Source: Chara braunii
Lineage: Eukaryota > Streptophyta > Charophyceae > Charales > Characeae
Reading direction: 5' to 3'
Length of the DNA: 20,389 nucleotides
Assembly: GCA_003427395.1 (NCBI GenBank)
Contig: BFEA01000012.1
Coordinates: 6,073,792 to 6,094,180 of the forward strand
A program made the position numbers and the translations under genes. Numbering within the stretch: the first letter of the stretch is position 1; each line of letters begins with the position of its first letter. The notes beneath the pieces were generated by a model. The model did not search any database, was not told where the DNA came from, and saw only the letters and a program-made list of their open reading frames with translations. This document shows positions 1 to 9,918 of the stretch, piece after piece.

Positions 1-305
1 CCCAACATCCCCCCTATCTCTATCCTACTTCTAACTAACATCCCGAGCAGCAGGGAAGCATGGTTCACCCTACTCAGGAAGCTGGCACTGTGGGTGATAT
101 GGAAACGCAGATGCACTCAGACAATCGACGGAACAGAGGTGACAAGTGGTCACTACTGCTGAGCATGGCAGAGACGGAAATCAGGAGCAGATGGCGGAGA
201 ATAGCAAACTCTATGAATCAGAGGTCATCCCTATTAAGAGAATAGCAGAAAGTTATGAATAGCACGGACACCCTTGTGATGCCCTACGCCCTCTATTGAG
301 GTAAA

Positions 306-507
306 GTCGAAGAATGGGAGGATCAAGCAGTTGAAGACATCTCTTTCTACTTAAACGATGAGGGAAAGAGCACTTGAGTTGGTGAAAGACCAAAAGTTCA
401 TCGAGTACATGATTTATTTGCACGGATTTGATGAAAAGTTGCACAGCACGTCTTCATCCATCGAGACTGTAGACCGGGCTAGGAGGATTGTCAGTGGCCA
501 GCAATGA
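306..507 (+). pseudogene. Decayed coding-like remnant, unrecognised
   Basis: Two overlapping plus-strand frames read like one protein broken by a frameshift near 360. The first (from 306) reads VEEWEDQAVEDISFYLNDEG. The second (361-507) contains ELVKDQKFIEYMIYLHGF and ends in VDRARRIVSGQQ before a stop. The mix of charged and hydrophobic residues looks like real former coding sequence, possibly helical. No domain is recognised. In a window full of retroelements, a gag-like or other transposon protein is possible, but that is a guess. Confidence 0.3.
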
Positions 508-671
508 GTTATTCCGATTCTTAGGCCCAACCCATTCATTTAACCCTGGCAATCAACTATGGGAGAGTCAGCTTGAAGCCATGATAAAACTTTTTTCCCA
601 TCGACACTGCAGATCTAATTGAGAATTCAGTCCAGAATGAGGAGGAAATATGAAAGAAGAATGTTTCGAGG

Positions 672-926
672 GTGACATGCAACACACAGCAAGAGAAATC
701 AGATAAATGGGAAGGCACTGAGACTGACTACAAAACAATTTTCAAAGATCAAATGAGAAAGAGAACACCGAGTACTATCAAGAAACAAACCATAATCAAG
801 TATACAGTGTATTATAAGAATCAAAGCAGTGAGACAATCAGCACAGCTACATCATTCGAGACAGACAAGCAGTCAGAGAGATCATCAAAATCAGCGATAA
901 TTGTCTTTCACATGAGCACAGTTTAG
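672..926 (+). other. Short open frame, Lys/Ser/Thr-rich, doubtful
   Basis: An 84-codon plus-strand frame rich in Lys, Gln, Ser and Thr, with no recognisable motif. It sits between two better coding-like remnants (306-507 and 952-1492) on the same strand and may belong to the same broken unit. Low-complexity polar composition in AT-rich DNA can also arise by chance, so this is recorded only as possible. Confidence 0.12.
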
Positions 927-951
927 TTATTTCTGGGTCGAAGAGTCAGTC

Positions 952-1492
952 TTGATCAGTCTCCTCAACATGATTGCTTCCAAGGATGCTTTCCATCACC
1001 AGTACGCCAGTGCAGTTGGTTTCAGACAAGAAGATTTGTCAATCTTCGTGGTCCTCACTGAATTTGCAGAGGGAACAATCCAAGATCTGAGGATCTATGT
1101 GAAGAAGGGGAAAGAGACTCATGAGCATTTTGACTCAATTTGGGTTACAACAGCCTGGTATGTTGAAGAGAGAGCCCGGGTGCTTAGGGGAGTGCAAAGC
1201 TGATTCATAGTTTTGACCCTAAGTTATACTCTGGCTACCCTAGGCCTCTGGTCCCTTTCTATCTCATCGATGGTTCTTACTGGGGTGATCTGGTTGACCT
1301 GGCCAAAAGGTATGTCTCACCAGCAGAGATTGATTATGAGGCAGTGACAGAGCCATCAAAGTTCCGACATCTCAGACGAGGGATCTTCTCCAGGCCATAT
1401 CTTCCTACTTTATCTGTCATGCTTGATTTTCTAATATTTGGCCTTGGCTGGGCATATTCAGAACTCAAGGGCTTTAGGTGACTCTATATTAC
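952..1492 (+). pseudogene. Coding-like remnant with one frameshift, unrecognised
   Basis: A frame from 952 runs 83 codons and includes VGFRQEDLSIFVVLTEFAEG and FDSIWVTTAWYVEERARV. It stops at 1203. The next frame over, from 1202 to a TGA at about 1492, is open for about 97 codons and includes FDPKLYSGYPRPLVPFYLID, YVSPAEIDYEAVTEPSKF and RPYLPTLSVMLDFLIF. The two frames meet at about 1200, so one former protein of roughly 180 residues broken by a single frameshift explains both. Composition is protein-like, with aromatic residues, Pro-Gly turns and a hydrophobic C-terminal stretch. No family was recognised. It could be a host gene fragment or a transposon protein. Confidence 0.4.
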
Positions 1493-1865
1493 TAGACCAC
1501 AATCTCAGGAAGTACATAGACGTGGCTCAAGGCACAAGAGACGCATGATCAAACCAGAGACTGAGGATGGGACCTGAGAGGAGAGTGAGGACTTTTGATG
1601 AGTGCTAGACATGTCTTTTCACTTGTACCTTCTAAGATTATTATGATTTCTCACCTTCCCTCATTCATCTTGTCTTTGCATGAGTAACGTCGGTCTTGAT
1701 CGTGTTTCATTGGCATTGTTTGAAGATACGCTCCTTGCTGATCTTGTCACTGTTCTCAACCCCTTAAAATATGACAATCATGATATGCTATGAATTTTAT
1801 TTAAATTTATTAATTCAGATGTTCCGAATCACAATTAAAGATTCCTAACACCGGGCACCGAGCTA
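1493..1865. other. No gene seen
   Basis: Mostly AT-rich spacer with short frames only. No repeat, RNA gene or recognisable domain was found. Confidence 0.5.
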
Positions 1866-1874
1866 TCACCGCAA

Positions 1875-2384
1875 TGGGTGGAGTATGTCACTGTCATCCG
1901 GCACAAATGGAAGCGTTTCGAGGTGGAGTGGAGGGGGATAATCTTGGAGGAAGGAGTGGCATTCATGTGGGTGTAAGGTGTTGTGGGGAGGAACGAGATT
2001 CAATAGGAGGACCGAGGAGGACTTGTCCACTTTGACGGTTACAATGAAGGTGTATTTTTCAAAGGAAGGGTGACGCATGCTATAGGAGTCCACCTGGCAA
2101 ACAGGCTCAAACTTACACAGACGTTAAGGACCGCACACAGTGAACTGATCCGACTAGCCCATGAAATCCAGGGGGAACGGAACATGCGTTTGGAAGAGAG
2201 GGTAAAGGCAGATAGGAAAAGGTTTGATGCCTTGTCTGCAAGATTGTGCTGTCGACTCCCATGGTTCATGGTAGATTTCGTTTTGAGAGTCTTGCAAGGG
2301 CTAGGGAGATTATGCAATGGGTGTATGAGTAGGTGCTTCACTATCATTCCTTTGTCCTTTACGTCTTTTACGACGTACCTGTAA
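1875..2384 (+). pseudogene. Coding-like remnant with a helical segment, unrecognised
   Basis: Plus-strand pieces read VEYVTVIRHKWKRFEVEW near 1880. After stops and a frame change, an open frame from about 2033 reads HFDGYNEGVFFKGRVTHAIG and continues through LAHEIQGERNMRLEERVKAD to a stop at 2384. The charged segment at about 2140-2240 would form a helix or short coiled coil. It is followed by a hydrophobic Cys-containing stretch. No domain is recognised. It lies upstream of the LINE 3' end on the same strand and could be an older part of that or another retroelement, but nothing proves this. Confidence 0.25.
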
Positions 2385-2538
2385 GGCATGGGGCGTTTTG
2401 GGGAGGTAGAGATCGAAGCTATTTGGCAGGGGTAGCGCAACTATTCGAGAATCCTGCGGAATGAATAACGTGAGAAAACTGAGAAAAGATACGTGAAGTT
2501 GTAAACCAGGATGACCGTTTGTTTGTCGCTACTCAAGG

Positions 2539-3152
2539 ATGACTGCTCTGGTGCACGCGCATCGCGAGACTTACGTAATGATCCGAGGAGGGAAAGTGCA
2601 GAAATTCATCGGGTGGGAAGGACCCTTACGCGTACAGGCAAGTGAAAAAATCTGGAGTGATATAACATTAGTTAAGTTTATGAGCAGGGATCAATGTCGA
2701 CCATTGACGGGACTACCTTATTACAGGTATGTGTTCCTGGATGAGACCTATGAGGAGGTGGCAAGCTATCCTTTCTACCTGTCACTATGGGTCACCAAGC
2801 CAAATGTGGCAAGTGTGATTGTCGAAGGAATCTGCTTCAGTTAAGAGCAGTCGAGCATGTGACCATCCTGCGCCTTGCGGGACCCCAGATGTTGGAGGCT
2901 GCCCGAGTCAAGACCGAATTACTATACTGGTTCGGTAAGGTTATCTTGGCCTTTGGTAAGTTGTTTATAGCTAGGTTCAAGGTCAGGATAGCCCATAAAT
3001 GGAGGGTCGGCTTGAGAGGGCAGATACGGGTTGGCAGAACAGAGGCACAGTGGGCTACCTTGATGAGTGGGATGCCTGGGGATTTAGGGCATGAGACGAC
3101 CGACCTGATGAGTCATGCTGCGTTGATTAGGATTCGTCGCGGGTGCCCTTAG
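2539..3152 (+). pseudogene. Two overlapping coding-like frames, unrecognised
   Basis: The first frame (2539-2844) includes HRETYVMIRGGKVQKFIGWE and RYVFLDETYEEVASYPFYLS. The second (2787-3152) opens with GHQAKCGKCDCRR and continues with LRAVEHVTILRLAGPQMLEA and a basic stretch rich in Arg and Lys. They overlap by 58 bp in different frames, as expected for one broken coding region or two degenerate ones. The CxKCxC cluster could be part of a zinc knuckle, but spacing is incomplete. The family is unknown. The LINE ORF2 tail begins about 280 bp downstream on the same strand, so a transposon origin is reasonable but unproven. Confidence 0.25.
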
Positions 3153-3424
3153 CCGAGGTACCGATGAGGTATTGTAGTCCCGGAATGCGGCCGACCCCCG
3201 AGGAATTCCTGGGACACGGAAATAACCCGTTGCCTATGCAGCCGGCCGAGAGACCTCCCATGACTCCCATTTTCCAGTGTTTTCAGTTGGGGGGTTGGAG
3301 GCAAGGGAAGAGGGGGAATAAATGGGGGACTGCTGTGGCAGAATAGCCACTTGGCGATCCAACAGCCCAGTGGATAGCTGCAAAAAGCCAGCATCAGGAA
3401 GTAGACCGCACGAGGGAAGGGTGC

Positions 3425-3856
3425 AGGGAAGTGGAATCGATCCCACATGTCTTCGTGCAGTGTGGAGTGGTGAAGAGCTTTTGGCAATGGTGGGCCTCAG
3501 CAACGAAGGAGAACTCCCGGCTGGCGGTGAGAGAGGATAACCTGGCGTAAATACGTGATGGACGTAACGAGAGCAGCCCCGCTGTGGGCAATATGGACGT
3601 TGAGGAACAAACGCGTCTTTCAAAGATAGTTGTATACCATGCAGGTGCTGAGAAGCAGGGCACTCGGAAGCCTTCGCATGGCCGTAATGACGGACCTGCA
3701 GAGGGCCAGGAGGAATTCAAGGGCGGTGGGGGAATTTGGCTTTTGGAGGAGATGGGAACAGTACCCGCAGCTGGTTCACAAAAATGCCACCGAGGGGCAC
3801 ATGGAATTTGGGCCATTTATGCAACAGTATGTGGAAGCGGAGACTACCCACTGAGG
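3425..3856 (+). pseudogene. LINE ORF2 C-terminal remnant (zf-RVT-like region)
   Basis: Across three frames, the plus strand reads a pattern typical of the C-terminal part of non-LTR retrotransposon reverse transcriptases. A Cys-containing piece (HVFVQCGVVKSFWQWWA, from about 3445) is followed by a frame change to ITWRKYVMDVTRAAPLWAIW and TLRNKRVFQ (about 3538-3625). A stop follows, then LGSLRMAVMTDLQRARRNS and FWRRWEQYPQLV to a stop at about 3854. HVFxxC...FW and AIWxxRNxRxF are known signatures of the zf-RVT region of plant LINEs. The reverse-transcriptase core itself is not visible upstream. Frameshifts and the internal stop make it non-functional. The trailing 3' UTR and poly(A) tract support the assignment. 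Confidence 0.6.
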
Positions 3857-4531
3857 TTAGGAGAAGGGAGTAGTATTGGAGATAACTAACGGGGGATAGG
3901 TGAGGGGGCTCCTTAGAGAGGAGAAGGTTAGTCCAAGAGAAGGATAAGGGGAAGGGGTTAGTGGTAGCGCGAGGCAGGGCTGGTGAAGAGTAGGGCATAG
4001 ATGCAGAAAAAGAAGGAAGATTGACTTGAGGGCGAGATATCAAGATAAGAGGAGATGACAGGTGAAAGAGGGAGGAAGGTAGGAGTGAATGGAATCGGAA
4101 CTAAGTAGGAGCAAGGTGTGAGTTATGCACGGTATACACACATATAACGGAGGAACTAGGAGGAAGGGAGCAGTCGTTGGGCGTACAAAGCAGAGGTGCA
4201 TGTTGTGGAGAAGTGTGAAGTTGGGAACAGGCGGTAGACTGCAGGTGCATGATGGGGTCTACCCCCCCCCGGGTACACCAGGCTCCATAGTGTGCGTCTG
4301 GTTACTGTGAGGAAGTTTCCCGGCCACTATGGGATTGGAGCTCGGGGCTGGGGAGTGGAGCCCCACCATGCCCCTGCAACCCCCCCCGATAGGTGTCTAG
4401 GGCCGTGGGGGAAAGACTAACTCTCTATGTCTCTCCCTTGCTTGAACTCACGCTTGCCGGTAACAAGTAACCAGACTGCCGCCCCCCAGAAAAGAAGGGG
4501 CCCCTTTGGGAAAAAAAAAGAAAAAAAAAAA
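3857..4531 (+). mobile_element. LINE 3' UTR ending in poly(A)
   Basis: No coding is seen after the ORF2 stop. The purine-rich, then GC-rich sequence ends at about 4509-4531 in an A-rich tract interrupted by single Gs. Position and strand fit the 3' UTR and tail of the LINE whose ORF2 tail lies at 3425-3856. The C8 run at 4261-4268 and other C runs are within it. No target-site duplication could be fixed because the 5' end is unknown. Confidence 0.5.
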
Positions 4532-5060
4532 GGGTTTAAAGTTTAAACTTGGAAGGGGTAGGCCTGAGTTTGATGTCCTCCATTTTTCTTTTTCTATCTT
4601 CGAACCTCAGCCAAACGCTGTCTGCATTGCAATACTACACATCATACTGTTTTTCAACATTTTTTTATTTTTTTTAATTATTTTTTTTTTTTTGCTATGG
4701 GGCTGCCGGGAACATGCCCTGCACCTGGCCAGTACCCCGCCTGGAACCTGAACTGGCCAGGCATTCCGGGCAGCCATGGGGTTTCAAAGGGTTTAAAGAG
4801 GTATGCCTTAGTTTGACGTCTTTTCTTTTTCCTTATGCATCTTCAATTTCATAAGGAATTCTGATGTGACCCTCGGCCTAAAAAGTTGTTGACATTGCAA
4901 TTCTACACACCATATTGTTTTCCAAGAATGGTTTTAGTTTCTTTTGTTTTTGTTTTTGTTTTTGCTTTTGTTTTTGTTTTTGTTTTTGTTTTTGTGCTAC
5001 GGCTTCCCAGAATCTGGCCAGCACCTGGCCAGGACCTTACCCGGCCAGACATTCCAGGCA
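4532..5060. repeat. Diverged direct duplication of about 260 bp
   Basis: Unit 1 begins with GGGTTTAAAG at 4532 and unit 2 with the same ten bases near 4790. In both, the order is: a segment with CCT(G/T)AGTTTGA(T/C)GTC, a TTGCAAT(A/T)CTACACA box, a T-rich tract, then GCTA(T/C)GG with repeated CTGGCCAG and an end in GGCAGCCA. Read on the minus strand, each is a GC-rich block followed by an A-rich tract, as in a short retroelement. The homology extends past the A-tract, so the pair arose by tandem duplication and not by two insertions. Confidence 0.55.
4940..4995. repeat. (GTTTTT)n microsatellite
   Basis: About nine imperfect GTTTTT units, with one GCTTTT variant, in unit 2 of the duplication. 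In unit 1 the matching place holds a pure T-rich tract instead. Confidence 0.9.
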
Positions 5061-5184
5061 GCCAGAGGCAGCCCAGGCCCCCAGAAACGTACACATTTTT
5101 AGTTTTATTCAAATTTATTGTGCTTAAATGACTGTTGACACACTGCACAGGCACAAGTGTAAGGGTGGTGCTTACAGATCTTAC

Positions 5185-5301
5185 CATCACTGTCATTCCT
5201 AACGAATTGCCTCTTGGTACGATCGTCGCTTTAGCAGGTGGTTGTGCACCCTTTGTGTTGAATGCAACAACTGCATGACCACTCTCATGGTATGCTGTCA
5301 A
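5185..5301 (-). CDS. FtsH/YME1-like i-AAA protease, exon with zinc-protease motif (partial gene)
   Basis: This 117-bp exon encodes 39 residues, including [15 protein letters not shown] and [19 protein letters not shown] is the HExxH zinc-binding and catalytic motif of FtsH (M41) peptidases. The [10 protein letters not shown]...KATI.PRG..LGM pattern is that of organellar FtsH4/FtsH11/YME1 proteases, which degrade misfolded membrane proteins in mitochondria or plastids. Acceptor CTATCAG precedes TTG at 5301. Donor GTAAGA starts at 5184. Both junctions are phase 0. The next expected residues (LP..., then the GGRVAEEL segment) are not found in 1-5150, so that exon lies outside the window. A second possible donor, GTAAGC at about 5175, would add VRS; family alignment favours 5184. 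FtsH4 and FtsH11 cannot be told apart from this piece. Confidence 0.85.
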
Positions 5302-5742
5302 CTGATAGAAAGAGCCAGCCCCAAACACCAAGGAACCCCCATTCAAAACCATTTGCCAAAACAAATAAACAACCACAAGGGTTAGGAACAAGAAGTCCAT
5401 TTTAATAGCCCAGACCTTAACGAGGTCAGGATGCAGTGAATGAAACTCAAAGACAAGGAACTCAAGGTTGCCAGGGAAGGAATCATATTCAGTGAAAGAT
5501 ACAAGCCACATGCTGGCTTTGAGCATGTGGCCACAACACCAGCGGCATCCATGCACACTAATGATGCCTGACCAGACGTCTGCAGCTATTCTATTCACAA
5601 GCCATATCCATGCACCTAGTGATGCATGCTCATCTGAAGATGAGCAATGCACAGATCCGGAGCACCAATGTGCTGAGTAGGACTCAGGACAAACAATGCG
5701 ATCGGAAATAAACAATGTGCATCTAGAAAGAAAACGATATCA

Positions 5743-5808
5743 TGCAGTGTAGCACAGCGGAAGGCTCAAAGCTATCACCTGACTGGTGAGATTCAGACTC
5801 GACTCACA
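5743..5808 (+). repeat. tRNA-like sequence with A and B boxes (decayed)
   Basis: TGTAGCACAGCGGAAG resembles a tRNA A box/D arm, notably that of plant tRNA-Met (GTGGCGCAGCGGAAG). GAGATTCAGACTC about 25 bases later resembles a B box. The T-arm pairing is partial and no good anticodon arm forms, so it is more likely a tRNA pseudogene or SINE head than a working tRNA. Confidence 0.35.
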
Positions 5809-6540
5809 CAGACATCATCAGCCGGGATGGAAAACATACATGGAAGAAAAATCCCTCCTTGCGCTTACACATGGGGAGAACACCACGCATGATGAAGGTG
5901 GGGAGGATACAAAGGAGGAAGAAGGGGGAGAAGACAAGGGAATAACTCACGATAGCCCAAAAATAGTCTCCACTGTCAATTGTCCAATAATCATCTCTCC
6001 CAGAATGTCGGATCAGATCCTGGGTGCTCATACGCCCAAAATAGTCACTGCCGCACTCCCAATACCTCCTACTCCCCTAACTGCTACTCGAGTGCAGCTC
6101 AAATCAAACTGGCACTCCAAACATACAATTTCCAAAATAGCCCAAATATAGACTGGGGGAAAAGGAATACCGCTGCATGATCCTTGAACTTGTAATAGAT
6201 CGTCAGAGCCACAGACCATGCAACCCGGAAAAATAACAATGGAACTCGGCAAACCTCTAGGCTAGAACCTGGGATGTGGAGAAAGCTCCATGAGAGGCAG
6301 CCTAAGCTACATAATGTTCAGAAACAAGAAAAACATATGTTCGATATTGGATCCCAAGTATCAGTAAGAATGAGGGAAAATCATAACTAATCATTGCAAT
6401 GAAAGGAAATACAATCCTGAAAGACCTGGAGGCCAACGGTCTCAGAGCTGAACGAGCAACAGCTATGTCACAGGATGAAGTCGTGTTCGCTGAGCCACAT
6501 GCAATGGGATGGTCTCAGCGCCAGGGTGAATGCAGACTAA
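5809..6540. other. Intronic sequence, no gene recognised
   Basis: Open frames here (for example 5786-6151 on plus) are low-complexity and match no family that I recognise. No tandem repeat, hairpin or RNA gene was noticed. Confidence 0.5.
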
Positions 6541-6547
6541 CGAGCTT

Positions 6548-6850
6548 TGTCCTTGGCAAGTCTTCGAGTCTCGTAGTCGGAGAAGATGAGAGGTGCAGAT
6601 GCCTGTAAGTCTGCGCGGGAGATCCAACGAGTGTCATCCGGGTCACATTGCTTGAAAGTGACTTGGTATTGCATTGGCTTGTTGCCAAGACCCAAAACTC
6701 CTAGGGGAAGTCACAGACAACAATGGGATCGGTCAACAAGGTAGAGGGATGGGTGTGACGAAACAAAACCAAAGGCCCCAACTTATCAACCATCAAGACG
6801 GGTAATGCTTGAATACAGGGTCGACCGGCGAAGGGGAGCCTGGATCAGAA
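6548..6850 (-). pseudogene. Chromodomain-like C-terminal tail of a Ty3/gypsy polyprotein
   Basis: Minus-strand sequence from about 6690 to 6548 reads QYQVTFKQCDPDD, then TRWISRADLQASAPLIFSDY, and ends ETRRLAKDKAR before a stop. The pattern (Y-x-V-x-F/W-K, a Trp 12-14 residues on, then DL and a helix with Y/F-D-Y-E) fits the chromodomain found at the C-terminus of chromovirus integrases. Sequence upstream on the same strand (6850-6700; GRPCIQALPVLMVDKL, LFRHTHPSTLLTDPIVV) looks like former coding but is broken by a stop. It is in the same orientation as the chromovirus at 7829-9280 but differs from it in sequence, so it is probably a different element. Confidence 0.4.
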
Positions 6851-6869
6851 TAATATGCCTGTAATGACC

Positions 6870-7225
6870 TGCAAAATCACAGACTGAGAACTATGCTGAT
6901 TTCTGAGTTTTTCCACTGGAATGTATGCTTTGCTGAGATTCCTGCGTTCTGCTGAGTTTTCTAAGTCTGTGTGTGTGCGTGCTTGCTGATCCGTGCGCCT
7001 GTCTGAGTGCACGTCTGCCTAAGTGTGTGTGTGGCCCGACAGGGCACTTGTGTGTTGTGAGGCCCGCACGGCCAGTACTTACCTTGGCTGTGACTTTGAG
7101 GGTAGCAGCAGGGAAAACACTCATTCAATGGTATTATTATTATTTGGTGGAGAATAACATTGGTGGAGATAGAGAGGAGGAGAGTGGAGAGAAAAGTGGG
7201 ATTTGTCATTGGTCTTGCTGGTGAA
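6870..7225. other. GT-rich intronic spacer
   Basis: Contains short GTGTGTG runs (about 6969 and 7026) and ATT repeats near 7132-7143. No gene is recognised. Confidence 0.5.
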
Positions 7226-7227
7226 TA

Positions 7228-7282
7228 TCTTCTTCTTCTTCTTCTTCTTCTTCTTTCTTCTTCTTCTTTCTTCTTCTTCTTT
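7228..7282. repeat. (TTC)n microsatellite
   Basis: About 18 TTC units with three single-T interruptions. On the minus strand it is a GAA tract and produces Glu/Arg/Lys-rich spurious frames. Confidence 0.95.
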
Positions 7283-7828
7283 CTCTTTGCAAGTGCTTTC
7301 ATTTCTTTCGCAATTGGGTGGCATTGTATTTCCTTGTGAATTCACACTTCCGAAATAGCCAGGATCGTAACATACCTCTCCAAAGGCAAAGCCGGCAAAA
7401 GGGGTGGGATGCGATGGGCAAGGGGAGCAATGCACATGACTCGCCGAACAGGCAGGGAGCTAGACTGCGGAAATGGGAATGCCAGGATAACACTACCACC
7501 CATATGCCTACACGCCCAAATCAGGAGAACTAGCTGAATGCAATGCACGGGATGCAACACATAGAGCGCATATACACAGTAGTCTAGTATACAACATCAT
7601 AACATGAGGTAGTCATGACCAAAATAGATGCGACTGATGAAGGTGCTGAAGTCGCTACAATAGCGGAGTCGTGGAAGTCGAAGTTGACATCAGACTGAGT
7701 TCAAAACATTGACGCCCTAATGCTGAAGGAGTACCTGTATGTGTGAGTCATTGTGAGGGGAGGCGAGGAGGGTATTGAGTCGGTCATCATAACGCGCTTG
7801 TCGACAACGAAAGCCTTGTGGATCTGAG
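7283..7828. other. Intronic sequence, no gene recognised
   Basis: Short overlapping frames on both strands without recognisable motifs. It may include 3' parts of the chromovirus remnant that begins at 7829, but nothing proves it. Confidence 0.4.
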
Positions 7829-9280
7829 CTAGCATCCAATGCAACTAAAAAACGGGCCTCTAAAGGGGAAGGCATGTTTGCAGCAGATCCCGAGTTTGGA
7901 GGGGAGTGGTAGTGTCAGTTGGTTGAGCGCGAGAGACATCTCAGCACCGTGAGCACAGTCATATGCATGCAGAAAACCCATGGCATCCCAAGTAGCCTTG
8001 CTATTACGATAACCCTTCCAACGCATAAGATACTCAAGGTGCGAAGGGGTGTCATCGGTAACTAGATAAGATACAATGTCGATGACGACGAGCTCCTCGT
8101 GACCAGATCCTGAGTTCGGAGGGAAGTAGTAGTATCACTTGGCTGAGCACGGGCAGAGCACGAGCAGACATCTCAGCATGGTGAGCACAGTCGTACGCAC
8201 ACAGAAAACCCATGGCATCCCAATTACCCTTCCTATTAGGATAACCCTTCCAACGTATAAGATGCTAAGGTGCAGAGGGGTGCCATCGATAACTAGATGA
8301 GATACGATGTCGATGACGACAAGACCGTCCACTATGATCAGTGGAGGGCATCCATAAAGACATCCAAACAATTGCTCGGACAGTCTGCAGTAAGGGTGCA
8401 GCAAGGAGACGTGATAAACATGGTATATGTGGACCTTGACTGAGATAATCAAGCAGCTTCGCACACATAACCTGATAGGATGATATGCAGTATTAGGACT
8501 CACGGCCTGACGATATGACATGCCCCGAGGGAGCAATGTCGAAGCTTGCAAAGCAAATCTATTTTGAGCTGCAAGTGGGGAGTGTCGACAAACACCTCAT
8601 CATCGACTTCGAGTGAATGATCTCTTCTCAAGTGGTTGGCTTGAGAGGCCAGGATGGTCCAGTCGACGACTATACTCCAGCATGTGCGATCCAAAGTAGT
8701 GTTCATGATGACGATCAACTCATTCAGCATGGGGTAAAGAGTATTGGGATGAATCCGCACTGGCCGAAGGAAATCCGTGAGCACGCGAGGTTGATAGCTG
8801 AGGTCACAAAAGGCAACATCCCCGTGCTATAACGTGGTTGCAGGTGATCTCCATCTGCCATGACTAGGCGTGATCAATGAGAAACTTTCATAATGTTGTC
8901 GAGAGTTTTGTTAACGACTTCCATCTGGCCATCCGTTTGAGGATGTTAGGATGATGAGAAGCGGAGATGGAGTGTCACCAACATGTGTTGGTAAAGAGAG
9001 GGTCACAGTTGGACATGATACTCTTAGGGAGGCGGTGGAAAACGACAACTCACTTGAAGAGGCAGTTGGCGATTGTACAAGCGTTACTAGCGTAGCTGCA
9101 TGGGGGGATAAAATGTGCCCACTTCATGAGCCAATCGATGACGATCAGGATAGCATCCTATGAAGTCCATACATATGAACTGTCAACATTAAGTCAATAC
9201 AGGAAGAGGCTGCAATAACCCATATGAACGGTGGCTCCACTCTTCACCTCTTGGCAAGTGCTACACTAGCAGATGTTTGT
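7829..9280 (-). pseudogene. Decayed Ty3/gypsy chromovirus: integrase to chromodomain
   Basis: Read from 9280 downward, the integrase order is intact but shifts frame often. The HHCC zinc-finger end is CSTCQEVKSGA (about 9260-9235). LLQPLPV and QFICMDFIG follow. The first catalytic-core part is DAILIVIDWLMKWAHFIP (about 9160-9107). IMSNCDPLFTNTCW (about 9010-8970) corresponds to the IVSDRDPRFTS motif, with the catalytic Asp position read as Asn. HPQTDGQ-like and VVNKTLDNIMK follow at about 8940-8890. The GDEVFVDT-like segment reads VDDEVFVDTPHLQL at about 8605-8560. Two chromodomain copies come next (LEYLMRWKGYRNSKATWD in the intact one). No protease, reverse transcriptase or LTR was recognised. 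Such proteins insert retroelement DNA, and chromodomains steer it to heterochromatin. This copy is dead. Confidence 0.75.
7885..8322. repeat. Tandem duplication of the chromodomain segment
   Basis: 7885-8092 and 8105-8322 align almost end to end. Shared landmarks are CATGGCATCCCAA, ATAACCCTTCCAACG and ATGTCGATGACGAC. Copy 2 has about 10 extra bases near 8151. Copy 1 keeps the chromodomain frame; copy 2 is frameshifted through the RWKGY part. Confidence 0.85.
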
Positions 9281-9918
9281 CAAGTCAACGGCCCCCCCGC
9301 AAGAGTTTCTTCTCTGTTTCTTTTCTTGCACCATTTGTTCCTTCCCTTTCATAGCATTCGTCAAAGTGGCCAGCTCTACTTCCATTTCCTCTTTCTCTCT
9401 AACGAGTCCAGCGCTGCTGCCACTTTCGCCATGTGACCAAGTACGGTGTTAAGAATAAATGTCATTTCAAAAAATCCGCCTTTGCAGATTGCATCCTAGA
9501 TCCAAGTTACAAAAGCAAGAGTCACAGAGAACTTGATTACAACTTGAAATGATATACACAGGTTTCTAAAGGTCCGCTGCCATGGCCGACAACAACAAAG
9601 ACGAAAGGGTAGTTTCTCGCTCTCTCTCTCACCCATGACCAGTACTACTGTTGCACCTACACACACAGTGCACAAGCCCTCTCAAAATGTCCTCACCCTA
9701 CCCTCTTGCAGTTGTGGCACCCTGTGCAGTTGGCTAATTGCTCACTTGGCACTGTTCATCTAGCCAGGACCTTAGCTGGGTAACACAACAGTGCTTCTGC
9801 CCTAGATCGAAGAAAGAGGCATCTCCTGACCGCTAGGTTGCCTTTGTCTTGTGTGGGGGTGCTGCCTATCAAGCCCTGCTGCGGTCGACAAAGATTTGGA
9901 CTATCGTGGGCCTTCCCT
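9281..9918. other. Intronic spacer, no gene recognised
   Basis: Between the integrase remnant and the next repeat block. A C7 run lies at about 9291-9298 and a short CTCTCT run near 9620. No coding motif was found in any frame, so the chromovirus appears cut off upstream of its integrase. Confidence 0.5.

Noticed and set aside
3149-4043. Long minus-strand Pro/Ser-rich frames
   Set aside because: They are shadows opposite the LINE ORF2 tail and its purine-rich 3' UTR.
6961-7435. Minus-strand basic proteins with Lys/Arg/Glu runs
   Set aside because: They arise from the (TTC)n tract read as GAA/AAG/AGA.
7885-8322. CRISPR-like or other spaced direct repeats
   Set aside because: It is a two-copy tandem duplication of coding remnant, not short repeats with unique spacers.
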